The notes: a model not told the origin generated them from the letters alone. 64,000 bases of DNA from Flavobacterium beibuense (GCF_004151245.1 NZ_JUIW01000006.1:246367-310366); one strand, 5' to 3'. Positions 8,209 to 17,053 are shown, counted from the first letter of the stretch. Program-made: numbers and translations.

Positions 8209-9464
8209 TATTCGTTTATAATTAATTTTCCGTTGTTGTATATTCCGTATGCCTTACCTTTAAGTTCCTGTCCTAAAAAGGCAGAGTTCTTAGATTTTGA
8301 AAGGATATCGGCTTTTGTAAAGGTATGGTTTCCTTTTGTGGTAAACAGGGTAAAGGATGCCTTAGCATTCTCCTCAATGGCATGGTCTTCTACCTTAAAG
8401 ATTTTTTTACCCGCTGTTAGTTTTTCAACGATAACATCTGTAGGCAATACATTCATTAATGCGCCAAAAGCAGTTTCAAGCCCTACAGTACCGTTTTTAG
8501 CCATGTCAAATTCCATCTTTTTCTGCTCAATGTCAAGCGGATTGTGGTCGCTTGTAATAATATCAATAGTACCGTCAAGAACACCTTCAATAAGCGCCTT
8601 TCTGATAGCATCCGGCCTTAGTGGCGGAGTTACTTTGTAACGGGTATCAAAATCTTTTAGTACTTCATCTGTCAATACCAAATGATGTACCGAAACACTG
8701 CATGTTACATTAAGTCCTTTAGCTTTAGCTTCACGTATCAGTTGTACAGATTTTTCGGTAGAAACTGTTGGGATATGCATTTTACCACCTGTATATTCAA
8801 GAAGGAACAGGTTACGGGCAATTTGTAATTCCTCTGCAAGGGCAGGTATGCCTTTAAGTCCTAATCGTGTACTTACTATGCCTTCGTGTACAACCCCTTT
8901 TCCTTTTATCTTGCTGTCATGTGCATAAGCAATTACAAGTCCATCAAAATCCTGAACATACTGTAATGCTATTTTAAGCAGGTTAGCATCGGCAAGGTCT
9001 TTATTATAATCACCAAAAGCAACTGCTCCGGCGTTTTGCATGTCATATAATTCGGCTATATCAAGGCCTTCGCTTCCTTTGGTAAGAGCCCCTATAGGGT
9101 GTATCGATGTAGCTGCATTACGGGCTTTACTAAGTACAAAACTTACATCTGCCTGATTATCTATAACAGGGTTTGCGTTAGGTTGCAGGGCAACATCGGT
9201 AAAACCGCTTCTTGCTGCAACATTAAGTCCGTTTTTAATGGTTTCCCTGTCTTCATAACCGGGCTCACCAAAGCTTACCGAACTGTCAAACCACCCTCTG
9301 GATATATGAAGGTTATCCAGTTGTATAATGTCAAAATTTGCTTCTTCGGCAATATCTTTTCCTATTTTGGTTATTACACCATTTTCTACTTTAATATCAA
9401 CAGCCTGATTGTTGAATTTGCTGTTTTTATCAATAATGGTAGCGTTTTTAAAGATCAGGTTCAT
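8208..9464 (-). CDS. Dihydroorotase-like protein lacking the HxH metal ligands
   Basis: This 418-residue amidohydrolase of the dihydroorotase family starts at the ATG at 9464, which overlaps the upstream TGA as ATGA. An upstream in-frame ATG at 9533 would lie inside the previous gene and is unlikely. In active enzymes strand 1 carries DxHxH; here the same place reads D60-S-S62-V-S64 (GWFDSSVSFGEPGYED), so both histidines are serines. Later conserved features remain (SVHHLVLTD, TSDHNPLD). It resembles the non-catalytic PyrC' partners that support aspartate transcarbamylase in other bacteria, but it might have another amidohydrolase role. It is coupled to a VWA protein and a membrane protein rather than to other pyr genes. 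Confidence 0.75.
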   Translation of the reverse strand: MNLIFKNATIIDKNSKFNNQAVDIKVENGVITKIGKDIAEEANFDIIQLDNLHISRGWFDSSVSFGEPGYEDRETIKNGLNVAARSGFTDVALQPNANPVIDNQADVSFVLSKARNAATSIHPIGALTKGSEGLDIAELYDMQNAGAVAFGDYNKDLADANLLKIALQYVQDFDGLVIAYAHDSKIKGKGVVHEGIVSTRLGLKGIPALAEELQIARNLFLLEYTGGKMHIPTVSTEKSVQLIREAKAKGLNVTCSVSVHHLVLTDEVLKDFDTRYKVTPPLRPDAIRKALIEGVLDGTIDIITSDHNPLDIEQKKMEFDMAKNGTVGLETAFGALMNVLPTDVIVEKLTAGKKIFKVEDHAIEENAKASFTLFTTKGNHTFTKADILSKSKNSAFLGQELKGKAYGIYNNGKLIINE

Positions 9465-11389
9465 TTTACAAATTTTTGGATAAAAAGTTCTAATAACAGG
9501 AATACCAGCGTGCCGATAATAAACCATTTCCATAATTCGCTGGCAGTCCTTTGTGATTTAATATCGTTGTATACGGTTGAAACAGAATCTGTTTTTGTAT
9601 AGTCTTTTAAAATGTTTTCGTTTTGCAGGCTCAGGTTACTTTCCGTTCGCGGATAATTAAAACTTACGTTCTTTAAAACCTCGTTGTTCTTAACCACGCT
9701 GTAGTTTCCTGCCGTTTCCGGATAATCGCCAAAAGAGAGCTTAATCTTGTTGTTAAGTATCTGCTGCATAGGGATAAAGTCGGTCTCCTCGTTTTTAATG
9801 GTTACTACTTCATCTTTAGAAAGCAGGGCATCTATAATTAGGCTTTGGTTTTCGCCTATTGTAATAGCTATTATACCTGTTTTTCCGCTGTTTTGAGCCA
9901 TATTGTAAAAAGTAGGCACAATAAGCGGAGAGTTTTGAAAATTACTGTTTTGCTTATTGATAGCTGCCGAGAAGATATACACATTACCCAAACGGTTTGT
10001 AACCGATGCCAGGAAAGGGGTTTGATCGGCATAGCTTAATATTGGCAGGGCAGTGCCTGAAAGGGTGTAGGCCGAGTTTACCTTCGGGTATTGAAAATTA
10101 TCGATTTTCTTCTCAAAAACAGTTTGATATAGTGGATGGCTAAATGAAATTTTAGTGATTTGCCTTTCGGTTTGTGTTGCTGCCTGAATTGTGGCGTTAC
10201 CAAAGACCGAAAGCAGGCTGTTAAGGTTTTGTACAGAACCATCTGTAGCAGGTATAATAACGACATTACCGCCTTTTGCATAAAAAGATTTAAGGGTAGT
10301 AATTAATGCCTGAGGTATTTCCTTAAGCTCGTTAAGTATTATGGCATCCTGTTTTTCAAGACTGTTATAGTCTATAGCTCCTAACTCTGACGAAGTGAAA
10401 ACAAAGTCGTCTTCGGTATAAATTCTGGAAAGGAAGTTGTTTTTAGCGTTTTCGCCAATAGCCAGTACATTAGATTTTTCAGGTTTAGTGATACTGAAAT
10501 AATAATCGTTATCGTAAGAAAGGCTATTGTCTGAAATGGAAACATATCCGTGAAAATCTTTTTTAGGGATGGTGAAAGTCAGCGTTTCTGATGCCTCAGT
10601 AAACTTAGCAAGCGTTTTTGCTGTAAGTTCCTTGCCGTTGTATAAAGCTACAGATACATCGTTATCTGCTTTTCCGTAAGCCTTAAGCGTAACTCCTATT
10701 TCATAAAAATTATCCAGTGTTTGTGAAATGTAAACACTGTCTACAGCCACATTGGCTTTGTTTTCGGCTTTTGGGACTATAAAGTATACAGGTTTATCTG
10801 AATCAAGGCTGCTTATATTTTTGGTGTCTAGATTAATTGCATCGGTAATAACCACAATGTCTTTTCCTGTATTCGGTTTTTTTGTTTCTGCTTTGGTAAG
10901 CAGGAAGTCAGGATGAAAAGGCACCGAGCTGTAATTAGTGTTTTGCAGTTCTTTTTGTATTGTCTTTACATCGGTATCCCAATAGGCTCCTGTAGTTGTA
11001 ATAAGCGAAAACTGCTGGTCTTCGGGGGTGTTTTCCAGTATATCCTGTACAGCCCTTTTAAGCAGTTCGCCCTTGCTTCCTTTTGCCTGCATTGAAAAGG
11101 AATTATCCAGCAGGATAACCATTTCGTTGCTTTTATTATTGCTGTCGTTCGCTTTAAAAAAGGGTTGGGCAAAAGCTATAATAAGGCATGCCAGTAAAAA
11201 CAATCGTGTAAAAAGCAAGAGCCATTTCTTGATTTTAGAGCTTTTGCGGGTTTGCATATTAAGCTCTTTAAGGAAACGCACATTTGTAAAATATTCTTTC
11301 TGAAAGCGGCGCAGCTGGAATAAATGTACCAGGACGGGAATTACCAACAGGAATAAGAAGTAAAGGATTTCCGGGTGTTTGAACTGCAT
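9461..11389 (-). CDS. BatA-like VWA-domain membrane protein
   Basis: This 642-residue protein has the N-terminal BatA/aerotolerance-type membrane module (FKHPEILYFLFLLVIPVLVH, then LRRF and FL.EL), with helices at about 5-27 and 56-76. A von Willebrand A domain follows with the MIDAS start D95-N-S97-F-S99. A long extracytoplasmic region leads to a C-terminal helix at about 618-636. It is probably an envelope scaffold protein. It is the first gene of a cluster of four whose members overlap by 4, 1 and 1 bases, so stoichiometric translation with the dihydroorotase-like protein is likely. No autonomous promoter was identified. Confidence 0.8.
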   Translation of the reverse strand: MQFKHPEILYFLFLLVIPVLVHLFQLRRFQKEYFTNVRFLKELNMQTRKSSKIKKWLLLFTRLFLLACLIIAFAQPFFKANDSNNKSNEMVILLDNSFSMQAKGSKGELLKRAVQDILENTPEDQQFSLITTTGAYWDTDVKTIQKELQNTNYSSVPFHPDFLLTKAETKKPNTGKDIVVITDAINLDTKNISSLDSDKPVYFIVPKAENKANVAVDSVYISQTLDNFYEIGVTLKAYGKADNDVSVALYNGKELTAKTLAKFTEASETLTFTIPKKDFHGYVSISDNSLSYDNDYYFSITKPEKSNVLAIGENAKNNFLSRIYTEDDFVFTSSELGAIDYNSLEKQDAIILNELKEIPQALITTLKSFYAKGGNVVIIPATDGSVQNLNSLLSVFGNATIQAATQTERQITKISFSHPLYQTVFEKKIDNFQYPKVNSAYTLSGTALPILSYADQTPFLASVTNRLGNVYIFSAAINKQNSNFQNSPLIVPTFYNMAQNSGKTGIIAITIGENQSLIIDALLSKDEVVTIKNEETDFIPMQQILNNKIKLSFGDYPETAGNYSVVKNNEVLKNVSFNYPRTESNLSLQNENILKDYTKTDSVSTVYNDIKSQRTASELWKWFIIGTLVFLLLELFIQKFVK

Positions 11390-11478
11390 TTAGTTGAAAG
11401 TTTGTCAAAAATACAAATTTTTATTCTAAATGAAACAGCATATTCTCAGGATAAATTTCACATAATATTTAAATACCC

Positions 11479-11486
11479 TATTTTTG
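11479..11486 (+). promoter_or_regulatory. -7 box TATTTTTG for the lactonase gene
   Basis: A perfect TAnnTTTG, with TTT (instead of TTG) 20 bases upstream. It lies 20 bases before the start at 11506. Confidence 0.45.
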
Positions 11487-11505
11487 TTATCCTTAAATTA
11501 CACAC

Positions 11506-12618
11506 ATGAAAATAGCCCGTTTACTTATTTTGTTAGGGTGCATGAGTTTACATGCACAGGATAATTATAACCTTATTGTAGGTACTTATACAAACGCCTG
11601 TCCAAGCAAGGGAATCTATGTGTATGATTTTAATGCAGCTACAGGAGAAACCAAACTTAAAAACAGTACCGAGGATGTTATTAACCCAAGCTATGTAACC
11701 GTTTCGGGAGATAATAAGTTTTTATACAGTGTTAACGAAAATGGAGAAGAAAGTACAGTTAGTGCTTTTAAGTACAATGCTGCTACCGGAAAAATAGAGC
11801 TGATTAATAAAAAAGATTCCAAAGGTGCCGACCCATGTTATATAATTAATGATGATAAGCATGTAATTGTGGCAAATTATTCAGGTGGTACAATAGCTGT
11901 TTTCGGGAAGGATAAACATGGCGGAATTACAAAAGCCAAACAGGTTATAAAACATAACGGAAGCAGTCTTAATAAGCAGCGCCAGGAAAGTGCCCATGTG
12001 CATATGGTGTATTTTTCTCCTGATAAAAAATATGTTTTTGCCAATGACTTAGGTACTGATAAGATTTATGTTTATAAATATGATAAGGATACCGATGATG
12101 AGGACAGTATATTAGTACTAGCCAATACTATTGATGTGAAAGGAGGTAGCGGACCAAGACATTTGGCTTTTAGCCCTAACGGTGTTTTCTTTTATGTACT
12201 GCAGGAACTGGATGGTACACTAACCTCTTACAGTTATGTAAAAGGGAAAGTTGAGAAGGTTCAGGAAACTACTATTGTTGCTGCCGGATTTACCGGACAA
12301 ACAGGAGCAGCTGATATTCATATATCTCATGATGGTAAATATTTGTATGCTACTAACAGGGGAGATGCCAATACCATTACCGTATTTAAGGTACATGCCA
12401 ATGGAAGGATTAATCAGGTACAGCAAATAACTACAGAAGGGCAGGGGCCACGTAACTTTGCTTTTGGGCCTAAGGAGAATTATTTACTGGTTGCTAACCA
12501 AATTAGTAATGATATTATATTGTTTAAAAGAGATAAGACTACGGGTTTACTAACCGATACGGGGAAATGTATAGAGCTTTGCTCTCCGGTTTGTTTAGTG
12601 TTTACTCCGGCTAAGTAA
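11506..12618 (+). CDS. Secreted lactonase family protein (6-phosphogluconolactonase YbhE-like propeller)
   Basis: This 370-residue protein has a signal peptide ending at about residue 18 (LHAQ). It carries the seven-bladed lactonase propeller pattern, with a repeated YVTVSGDNKFLYSVNE-type blade motif and the conserved SAHVHMVYFSPD, SGPRHLAFSPNG and GQGPRNFAFGP segments. Cytoplasmic homologues hydrolyse 6-phosphogluconolactone. A secreted version more likely acts on another lactone or sugar derivative in the periplasm. It is a single gene converging on the helicase, with a shared terminator. Confidence 0.8.
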   Translation: MKIARLLILLGCMSLHAQDNYNLIVGTYTNACPSKGIYVYDFNAATGETKLKNSTEDVINPSYVTVSGDNKFLYSVNENGEESTVSAFKYNAATGKIELINKKDSKGADPCYIINDDKHVIVANYSGGTIAVFGKDKHGGITKAKQVIKHNGSSLNKQRQESAHVHMVYFSPDKKYVFANDLGTDKIYVYKYDKDTDDEDSILVLANTIDVKGGSGPRHLAFSPNGVFFYVLQELDGTLTSYSYVKGKVEKVQETTIVAAGFTGQTGAADIHISHDGKYLYATNRGDANTITVFKVHANGRINQVQQITTEGQGPRNFAFGPKENYLLVANQISNDIILFKRDKTTGLLTDTGKCIELCSPVCLVFTPAK

Positions 12619-12620
12619 TA

Positions 12621-12647
12621 AAAAAGAGGGATTATTTCCCTCTTTTT
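12621..12647. terminator. Bidirectional terminator
   Basis: Arms AAAAAGAGGGA and TCCCTCTTTTT with a 5-base loop lie between convergent genes. It overlaps the last codons of the helicase gene. Confidence 0.85.
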
Positions 12648-13981
12648 CTTTTTTGTGCTTTTTTCTTCTCGGCGTTACGGTTTCTTGGTTCTGTCTTTTT
12701 AGGGTTTCTTTTACCCGGACCACCAAGGTTAACCTTTTTGTTTTTGTCTTTTTTATCATGAAAGGCACCAGCGCCATCAAGTTTAGGTTTCTTTAAAAGA
12801 AACTTTACTTTCTTTCTCTCTTTTTCAAATTCAAGTAGCCTTTCTGCAATTTCAATATGTTCAGGCATTGAAAGTATTTCAATTTCCTTTTCCATTAAAA
12901 GCTCGGCTTCAATTTGCAGTTCTTCCTCTTTAGGGCCTATAAAGCTTATTGCTATACCGGTCTTATCGGCACGTCCTGTACGTCCAATACGGTGAATGTA
13001 CTGCTCTTCAACCTCAGGAAATTCCATGTTTATTACATGAGATACATCCGATATATCAAGACCACGGGCCATAACATCGGTAGTTACAATACCTCTAAGT
13101 CCGCCATCCTGAAAGGTAGCCATAGTGTTTAGCCTGTAATTTTGCGATTTGTTGGAGTGTATAACACCAAACTGACCAGGAAAAGCCTCGTCAATCTGTT
13201 CCATTAAAATATCGGCAGTCTTTTTATTGTTTACAAACACCAGTACCCTGTTCATGTCCTCATTGCTTTCCAGCAGGTGTTTAAGTAAATTTATTTTTGT
13301 AAGGAAGTTTGGCACATGGTATCCCAGCTGTTTGATTTTTTCAAGCGGTGTACCCGATGCTGCCAGTGTTACCTCTTCAGGAAAATCAAAGAAATCGTTA
13401 AGTATTTCATCCACATCGTCTGTCATGGTAGCAGAGAAAAGGATATTTTGCCTTTTTTCCTTCATCATGGAAAGAATGGATGTTACCTGAAAACGGAATC
13501 CAAGGTTAAGGATTTCATCAAACTCATCAATCACCAGTTTTTGAAGGGCGTCAAAACGTACAACATTATCCAGTGCAAGGTCCATTAGCCTTCCCGGTGT
13601 GCCTACAAGTATATCCACACCCTCATAAACAAGGTTCTTTTGTGTATTAATATTTACACCCCCATATACACCAAGTGTACGGATTGACATGTATTTAGAC
13701 AATTTTTCAACCTCTTCGGCTACCTGTACCACAAGTTCGCGGGTAGGTAATATAATAACTACACGCGGAGTATCCGTTTTAGCAAATTTCCATTGTTTTA
13801 ATATAGGGAGTAGGTAGGCAAAGGTCTTCCCTGTACCTGTTTGTGCAATACCCATCATGTCGCGGCCTGAAAGTATTACGGGCATCGATTTTACCTGAAT
13901 AGGCGTAGGGGTTTCAAACCCAAGTTCGTCAAGTGCTTTTTGAAGCGATTTAGGTAAATCAAGATCGTGAAATGTGGCCAT
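12632..13981 (-). CDS. DEAD-box family ATP-dependent RNA helicase (DEFD variant)
   Basis: This 449-residue helicase has the complete motif set: Q-motif region FETPTPIQ, motif I AQTGTGKT (46-53), Ia PTREL, Ib TPGR, motif II D152-E-F-D155 in place of DEAD, motif III SAT (183-185) and motif VI HRIGRTGR. The C-terminal ~60 residues are strongly basic (KKAQKRKRGK at the end), as in rRNA-binding helicases. It probably acts in ribosome assembly or RNA turnover. The alanine-to-phenylalanine change in motif II keeps the catalytic acidic residues. Single gene. Confidence 0.9.
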   Translation of the reverse strand: MATFHDLDLPKSLQKALDELGFETPTPIQVKSMPVILSGRDMMGIAQTGTGKTFAYLLPILKQWKFAKTDTPRVVIILPTRELVVQVAEEVEKLSKYMSIRTLGVYGGVNINTQKNLVYEGVDILVGTPGRLMDLALDNVVRFDALQKLVIDEFDEILNLGFRFQVTSILSMMKEKRQNILFSATMTDDVDEILNDFFDFPEEVTLAASGTPLEKIKQLGYHVPNFLTKINLLKHLLESNEDMNRVLVFVNNKKTADILMEQIDEAFPGQFGVIHSNKSQNYRLNTMATFQDGGLRGIVTTDVMARGLDISDVSHVINMEFPEVEEQYIHRIGRTGRADKTGIAISFIGPKEEELQIEAELLMEKEIEILSMPEHIEIAERLLEFEKERKKVKFLLKKPKLDGAGAFHDKKDKNKKVNLGGPGKRNPKKTEPRNRNAEKKKAQKRKRGK

Positions 13982-14048
13982 TGCATTTTATTTTGTGCAA
14001 AGATAGGGTTTTTAAAAGCATTTATTTGCACACATCTTTTTAACCTGA

Positions 14049-14699
14049 TTAAATAAATGGAGGGGTAAGCCTGTGTTTAAAAGAAAACAGTACCAGCCCT
14101 ACTTTAGATTTTATTTCAAACTTTTCAAACAATGAAGTCCTGTAAGCTTCAATAGATTTAACCGACACGTTCATTAAATCGGCCATTTGCTCATAAGTAA
14201 GTTCTCTTTCATCGCAAACCAGCTCTAAAAAATTAAGTTCTCTGTCGGTAAGTTTTATAGAATTTTCATTTTCTGAAGGGAGATTATAGTTTCGCATACG
14301 CCTTAAAATATCGGTTACATTGTTATAGCCAATATTTATAATATTTTCTATGGCATATTTTAAATCGTGTGACGTACAGTTTTTATGTAAAAAACCTCTG
14401 GCACCATAATGGTAGGCAGCATTTATAATATCTTCATCAAAGTGTTGTGTAAGTAGTAATGTTTTGTATTCTTCCTCCTTTTTTTCAAGCTCCTTTAGCA
14501 CTTCAAGTCCGTTTAAACCAGGCATGGAATAGTCCAGGATAATTAAATCAGGCTGTTTGCTAAAAGGGAGCGATTCAAGAAAAACAGATCCACTGTCAAA
14601 TTCATATAATACATTATAATTTATTTTCTCAAGTAACTCTTTTAGTCCCTTACGTACAATTTCATGATCGTCTATAATACATATATTAAACTTTTCCAT
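14049..14699 (-). CDS. LuxR/NarL-family response regulator
   Basis: This 216-residue protein has a receiver domain at about 1-120 with the acidic pocket D10-D11, phospho-acceptor D56 (LIILDYSMPGLNG) and conserved lysine in ARGFLHKN. A LuxR-type HTH lies at about 148-212 (LTDRELNFLELV ... SVKSIEAYRTSLFEKFEI). It starts two bases after the stop of the sensor kinase. It is the obvious candidate to bind the repeated element TAGGGTTTTRCCTA found in front of both its own operon and the divergent secreted protein. Confidence 0.9.
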   Translation of the reverse strand: MEKFNICIIDDHEIVRKGLKELLEKINYNVLYEFDSGSVFLESLPFSKQPDLIILDYSMPGLNGLEVLKELEKKEEEYKTLLLTQHFDEDIINAAYHYGARGFLHKNCTSHDLKYAIENIINIGYNNVTDILRRMRNYNLPSENENSIKLTDRELNFLELVCDERELTYEQMADLMNVSVKSIEAYRTSLFEKFEIKSKVGLVLFSFKHRLTPPFI

Positions 14700-14701
14700 T
14701 A

Positions 14702-15472
14702 CTAAGTTTCGGTTAGTTTTATCGTTGTACCTTCGTTTAGAACCGAATTTATTTCAACATCATAATTAATTAAGGCAGCACGGTTTGTAATATTTTTTAA
14801 TCCAAGGGATACATTATTGTTTTTTGCAACATTGTAATCAAATCCTACTCCGTTATCACTTATCTTCATCATAAATTTTGGAGAGGTTATAAGTTCTATG
14901 TTTACCTGTGTTGCTTTTGAGTGCTTAAAAATATTGTTTACAATTTCCTGAAAAATTCTGTAAATCACAATTTTATTATCGGGGTCAAAAGATTTATTCC
15001 CTTTGTCTGAAGTGTTTAAACTGATTTTTATACGATTGTTTTTTTGAAGCCTTGTTACTTCACTTTCAATAGCTCTAACGAGATTTTGCTTTATAATTAA
15101 CTGGTTATTAAGGGAGTGGCTGATACTCCTTATCGAACCCGATAATCTTTTCAACTGTTGTGAAACAGGTTCTATAACTGGTTCCAGTTCAGGAGAATCA
15201 AGCTTTATGTTTTCCAGCATAAAATTAATGTAGGTAAGTTGCTGGCCGGCATCATCATGTAAATCCTGAGAGATGTTATTTAAAACCTCTTCCTGAGTTT
15301 CTAAAACAGTTTCGGTAAGTGTTTTTTGAAAATCAAGATCTTTTTGATAAATAAGCCTGGTATAGCCTTTAACCTTGTTGATATATAATTTTATTAATAA
15401 AGCACAAAACAGTACCAGCAGGCTTACAAACAATAAGCTAATAATAATTCCAAAAGCTATTTTATTGTCCAT
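14702..15472 (-). CDS. Sensor histidine kinase (HisKA_3/NarX type) without a sensor domain
   Basis: This 256-residue kinase has one N-terminal transmembrane helix (about 5-28), a DHp helix with phospho-acceptor H72 (ISQDLHDDAGQQL) and a HATPase domain with N box VNNIFKHSKAT, G1 box ISDNGVGFDY and G2-like LGLKNI. The start is taken at the ATG at 15472. It overlaps the end of the upstream gene by 11 bases and removes an unlikely 11-residue extension. No extracytoplasmic sensor or PAS/GAF domain is present, so input must come from its membrane helix or a partner. The next gene upstream in the operon, a polytopic membrane protein, is a good candidate. Confidence 0.85.
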   Translation of the reverse strand: MDNKIAFGIIISLLFVSLLVLFCALLIKLYINKVKGYTRLIYQKDLDFQKTLTETVLETQEEVLNNISQDLHDDAGQQLTYINFMLENIKLDSPELEPVIEPVSQQLKRLSGSIRSISHSLNNQLIIKQNLVRAIESEVTRLQKNNRIKISLNTSDKGNKSFDPDNKIVIYRIFQEIVNNIFKHSKATQVNIELITSPKFMMKISDNGVGFDYNVAKNNNVSLGLKNITNRAALINYDVEINSVLNEGTTIKLTET

Positions 15473-16106
15473 TTTTAAGCTTATTTTCCTTATAAATATA
15501 CACATTTATAAGGGTATAGTAAATGAAGTTAACAAAGTAGCCTATAAAATCATACAGGCTTATATGATTTATAATTATTGTATTTGATATAACCTTACTT
15601 TTAAACCCGAAAATAAAGCTGAGCCCGAAAATAAAGATTATGGGAGAGAAAAGTAACAGGTAGTTGTTAGAAGAAAAAAAGGAGAGATTATCTTTTTTTA
15701 GTTCAATAAAACTTATACAAATAAAAATAAGAATGTAAATAAAACCACCGGTTATAAATGTATAATGATTAAATTTTACAGGACCTTCATAGAACAAAAA
15801 GTTAAGAAGTGAAATAACAAAAAAAGCCATAAGAATTAAAAATATGGCTTTTTTAGCTATAAAGTTTTTACATAAAATATAAATCCATAAACTGTGGTGC
15901 AAAAATGCAGCAATAGTATATAATGCCCTAAATTCATTACCTGTTGAGAGTAAAAACAAAGTAATAATTTCTGTAAAAAATGACAGTGTAAGAATGCTTA
16001 ATACAACTTTGTTTTCGGTTTTGTCAGGTTTTAAAAAAAACCATGCCATAAAAAAAGTTATAGCAACAAAAAACTGTGTAGGTTTTAATATCTCTGTTAG
16101 AAGCAT
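15462..16106 (-). CDS. Polytopic (six- to seven-helix) membrane protein of the two-component operon
   Basis: This 214-residue protein is mostly hydrophobic, with about seven segments (around 10-26, 37-53, 62-80, 87-106, 116-134, 150-168 and 186-205). No enzymatic motif is recognised. It lies 3 bases downstream of a lipoprotein gene and overlaps the kinase gene. Because the kinase has no sensor domain, this protein may be the signal-sensing subunit. That is inference from position only. Confidence 0.65.
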   Translation of the reverse strand: MLLTEILKPTQFFVAITFFMAWFFLKPDKTENKVVLSILTLSFFTEIITLFLLSTGNEFRALYTIAAFLHHSLWIYILCKNFIAKKAIFLILMAFFVISLLNFLFYEGPVKFNHYTFITGGFIYILIFICISFIELKKDNLSFFSSNNYLLLFSPIIFIFGLSFIFGFKSKVISNTIIINHISLYDFIGYFVNFIYYTLINVYIYKENKLKNGQ

Positions 16107-16109
16107 TTA

Positions 16110-16826
16110 TTATATAGCAGAATTATCTTTAGTAGGGTTTTGAGAAAAATCAAAATAAGAAAACGTGCCGCCGTTATATTGAATCAGGACCTTTTCATTT
16201 TGATTAGTATCTCTAAAAACATTGAAATCTAAGTCAGCATTCATATTACCATTTATTATACTCTTTATAAAAGGTATAGAGAAACATACTTTGTTTTTGT
16301 CGAAATTGCCAAATGAATATATTTTTGAAGGATTGTTTAAATCAATTTGAAGGTAATGCCTGTAGTTATCATTATCAAAATTACCTCCAATATTTGCTAA
16401 TTCCTTTTTTATTGTTGCCACATTTAACCTTTTATATCCTGTAGTAGGAATAGTTACCCCCGAAGGTTTTAAGGTATGGGCCGCTTTTATATATCTGTAA
16501 GAAGCGTTATAGTTAATTTTATCTTCATTTTTAACTAACCAATTGGACCACTCTGTATTGTCTGTACCTGTTTTTTCAACATCTATAAATATATCTAAAT
16601 CATTTATAATAGAATAGATGCAGTGTTTGTTTTGAGTTCTCCAGTTTTTGTCGGTTTTTAGGTAGTCAACAATAATTATGTTGTTTAAACTTTTTACAGA
16701 ATCGTTTTCTGCTGTTTGGGCTGTCCTTTGTGAAGGTTCTTTTGTATTAGGCACAGGTGTTTCTAGTGTTTTTCTGCACGATACAAGTGTAAATGTTGCT
16801 AAAAAAATTAGTAATAAGTTTTTCAT
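16110..16826 (-). CDS. Lipoprotein, first gene of the two-component operon
   Basis: This 238-residue protein has a clear lipobox (FTLVSC, Cys17) followed by a serine/threonine-rich linker and a ~190-residue domain of unknown family (segments DVEKTGTDNTEWSNWLV and SIPFIKSIINGNMNADLDF). It is probably attached to the inner or outer membrane on the periplasmic side. It starts the operon lipoprotein - membrane protein - kinase - regulator, under the promoter at 16869-16899. Its position suggests a role in signal detection. Confidence 0.7.
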   Translation of the reverse strand: MKNLLLIFLATFTLVSCRKTLETPVPNTKEPSQRTAQTAENDSVKSLNNIIIVDYLKTDKNWRTQNKHCIYSIINDLDIFIDVEKTGTDNTEWSNWLVKNEDKINYNASYRYIKAAHTLKPSGVTIPTTGYKRLNVATIKKELANIGGNFDNDNYRHYLQIDLNNPSKIYSFGNFDKNKVCFSIPFIKSIINGNMNADLDFNVFRDTNQNEKVLIQYNGGTFSYFDFSQNPTKDNSAI

Positions 16827-16868
16827 AATGTAAGGTTTTAGACGTTAATAGTATGCTTTGGTTTACAG

Positions 16869-16899
16869 CAAAGTTGAGGTATAATAAAAAATAGCACAA
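16869..16899 (-). promoter_or_regulatory. Promoter of the two-component operon (TTG-N20-CAACTTTG)
   Basis: On the minus strand TTG (16899-16897) is followed after exactly 20 bases by CAACTTTG (16876-16869), one mismatch from the Bacteroidota consensus TTG-N19-20-TAnnTTTG. The regulatory element at 16900-16913 directly abuts the -33 TTG. Confidence 0.65.
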
Positions 16900-16913
16900 T
16901 AGGTAAAACCCTA
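16900..16913 (-). promoter_or_regulatory. Putative response regulator binding site, copy 1
   Basis: Read on the minus strand it is TAGGGTTTTACCTA, an imperfect palindrome TAGG-N6-CCTA. Its centre is 37.5 bases upstream of the last G of the -7 box, the position of a class II activator. It matches copy 2 in 13 of 14 bases, with the same orientation relative to transcription. Confidence 0.65.
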
Positions 16914-17016
16914 CTGGTAAAGTATGTTTTTACATAATTAAAAGTAAGGAATATCTGTTAAAGTAGCATTCTTATTGATTGATAATCTTATGTATAGGCT
17001 AAAAACTTTTTTAGAA

Positions 17017-17030
17017 TAGGGTTTTGCCTA
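17017..17030 (+). promoter_or_regulatory. Putative response regulator binding site, copy 2
   Basis: TAGGGTTTTGCCTA, centred exactly 37.5 bases upstream of the last G of the -7 box TAGCTTTG at 17054-17061. This promoter has no -33 TTG at the usual spacing, consistent with activator dependence. Confidence 0.65.
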
Positions 17031-17053
17031 TAAAAATGCTTTTGGGATAACAG

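Noticed and set aside
9465..9533. N-terminal extension of the dihydroorotase-like protein
   Set aside because: The 23 extra residues overlap the VWA gene and look unlike the family N-terminus. The ATG at 9464 gives the classic ATGA overlap.
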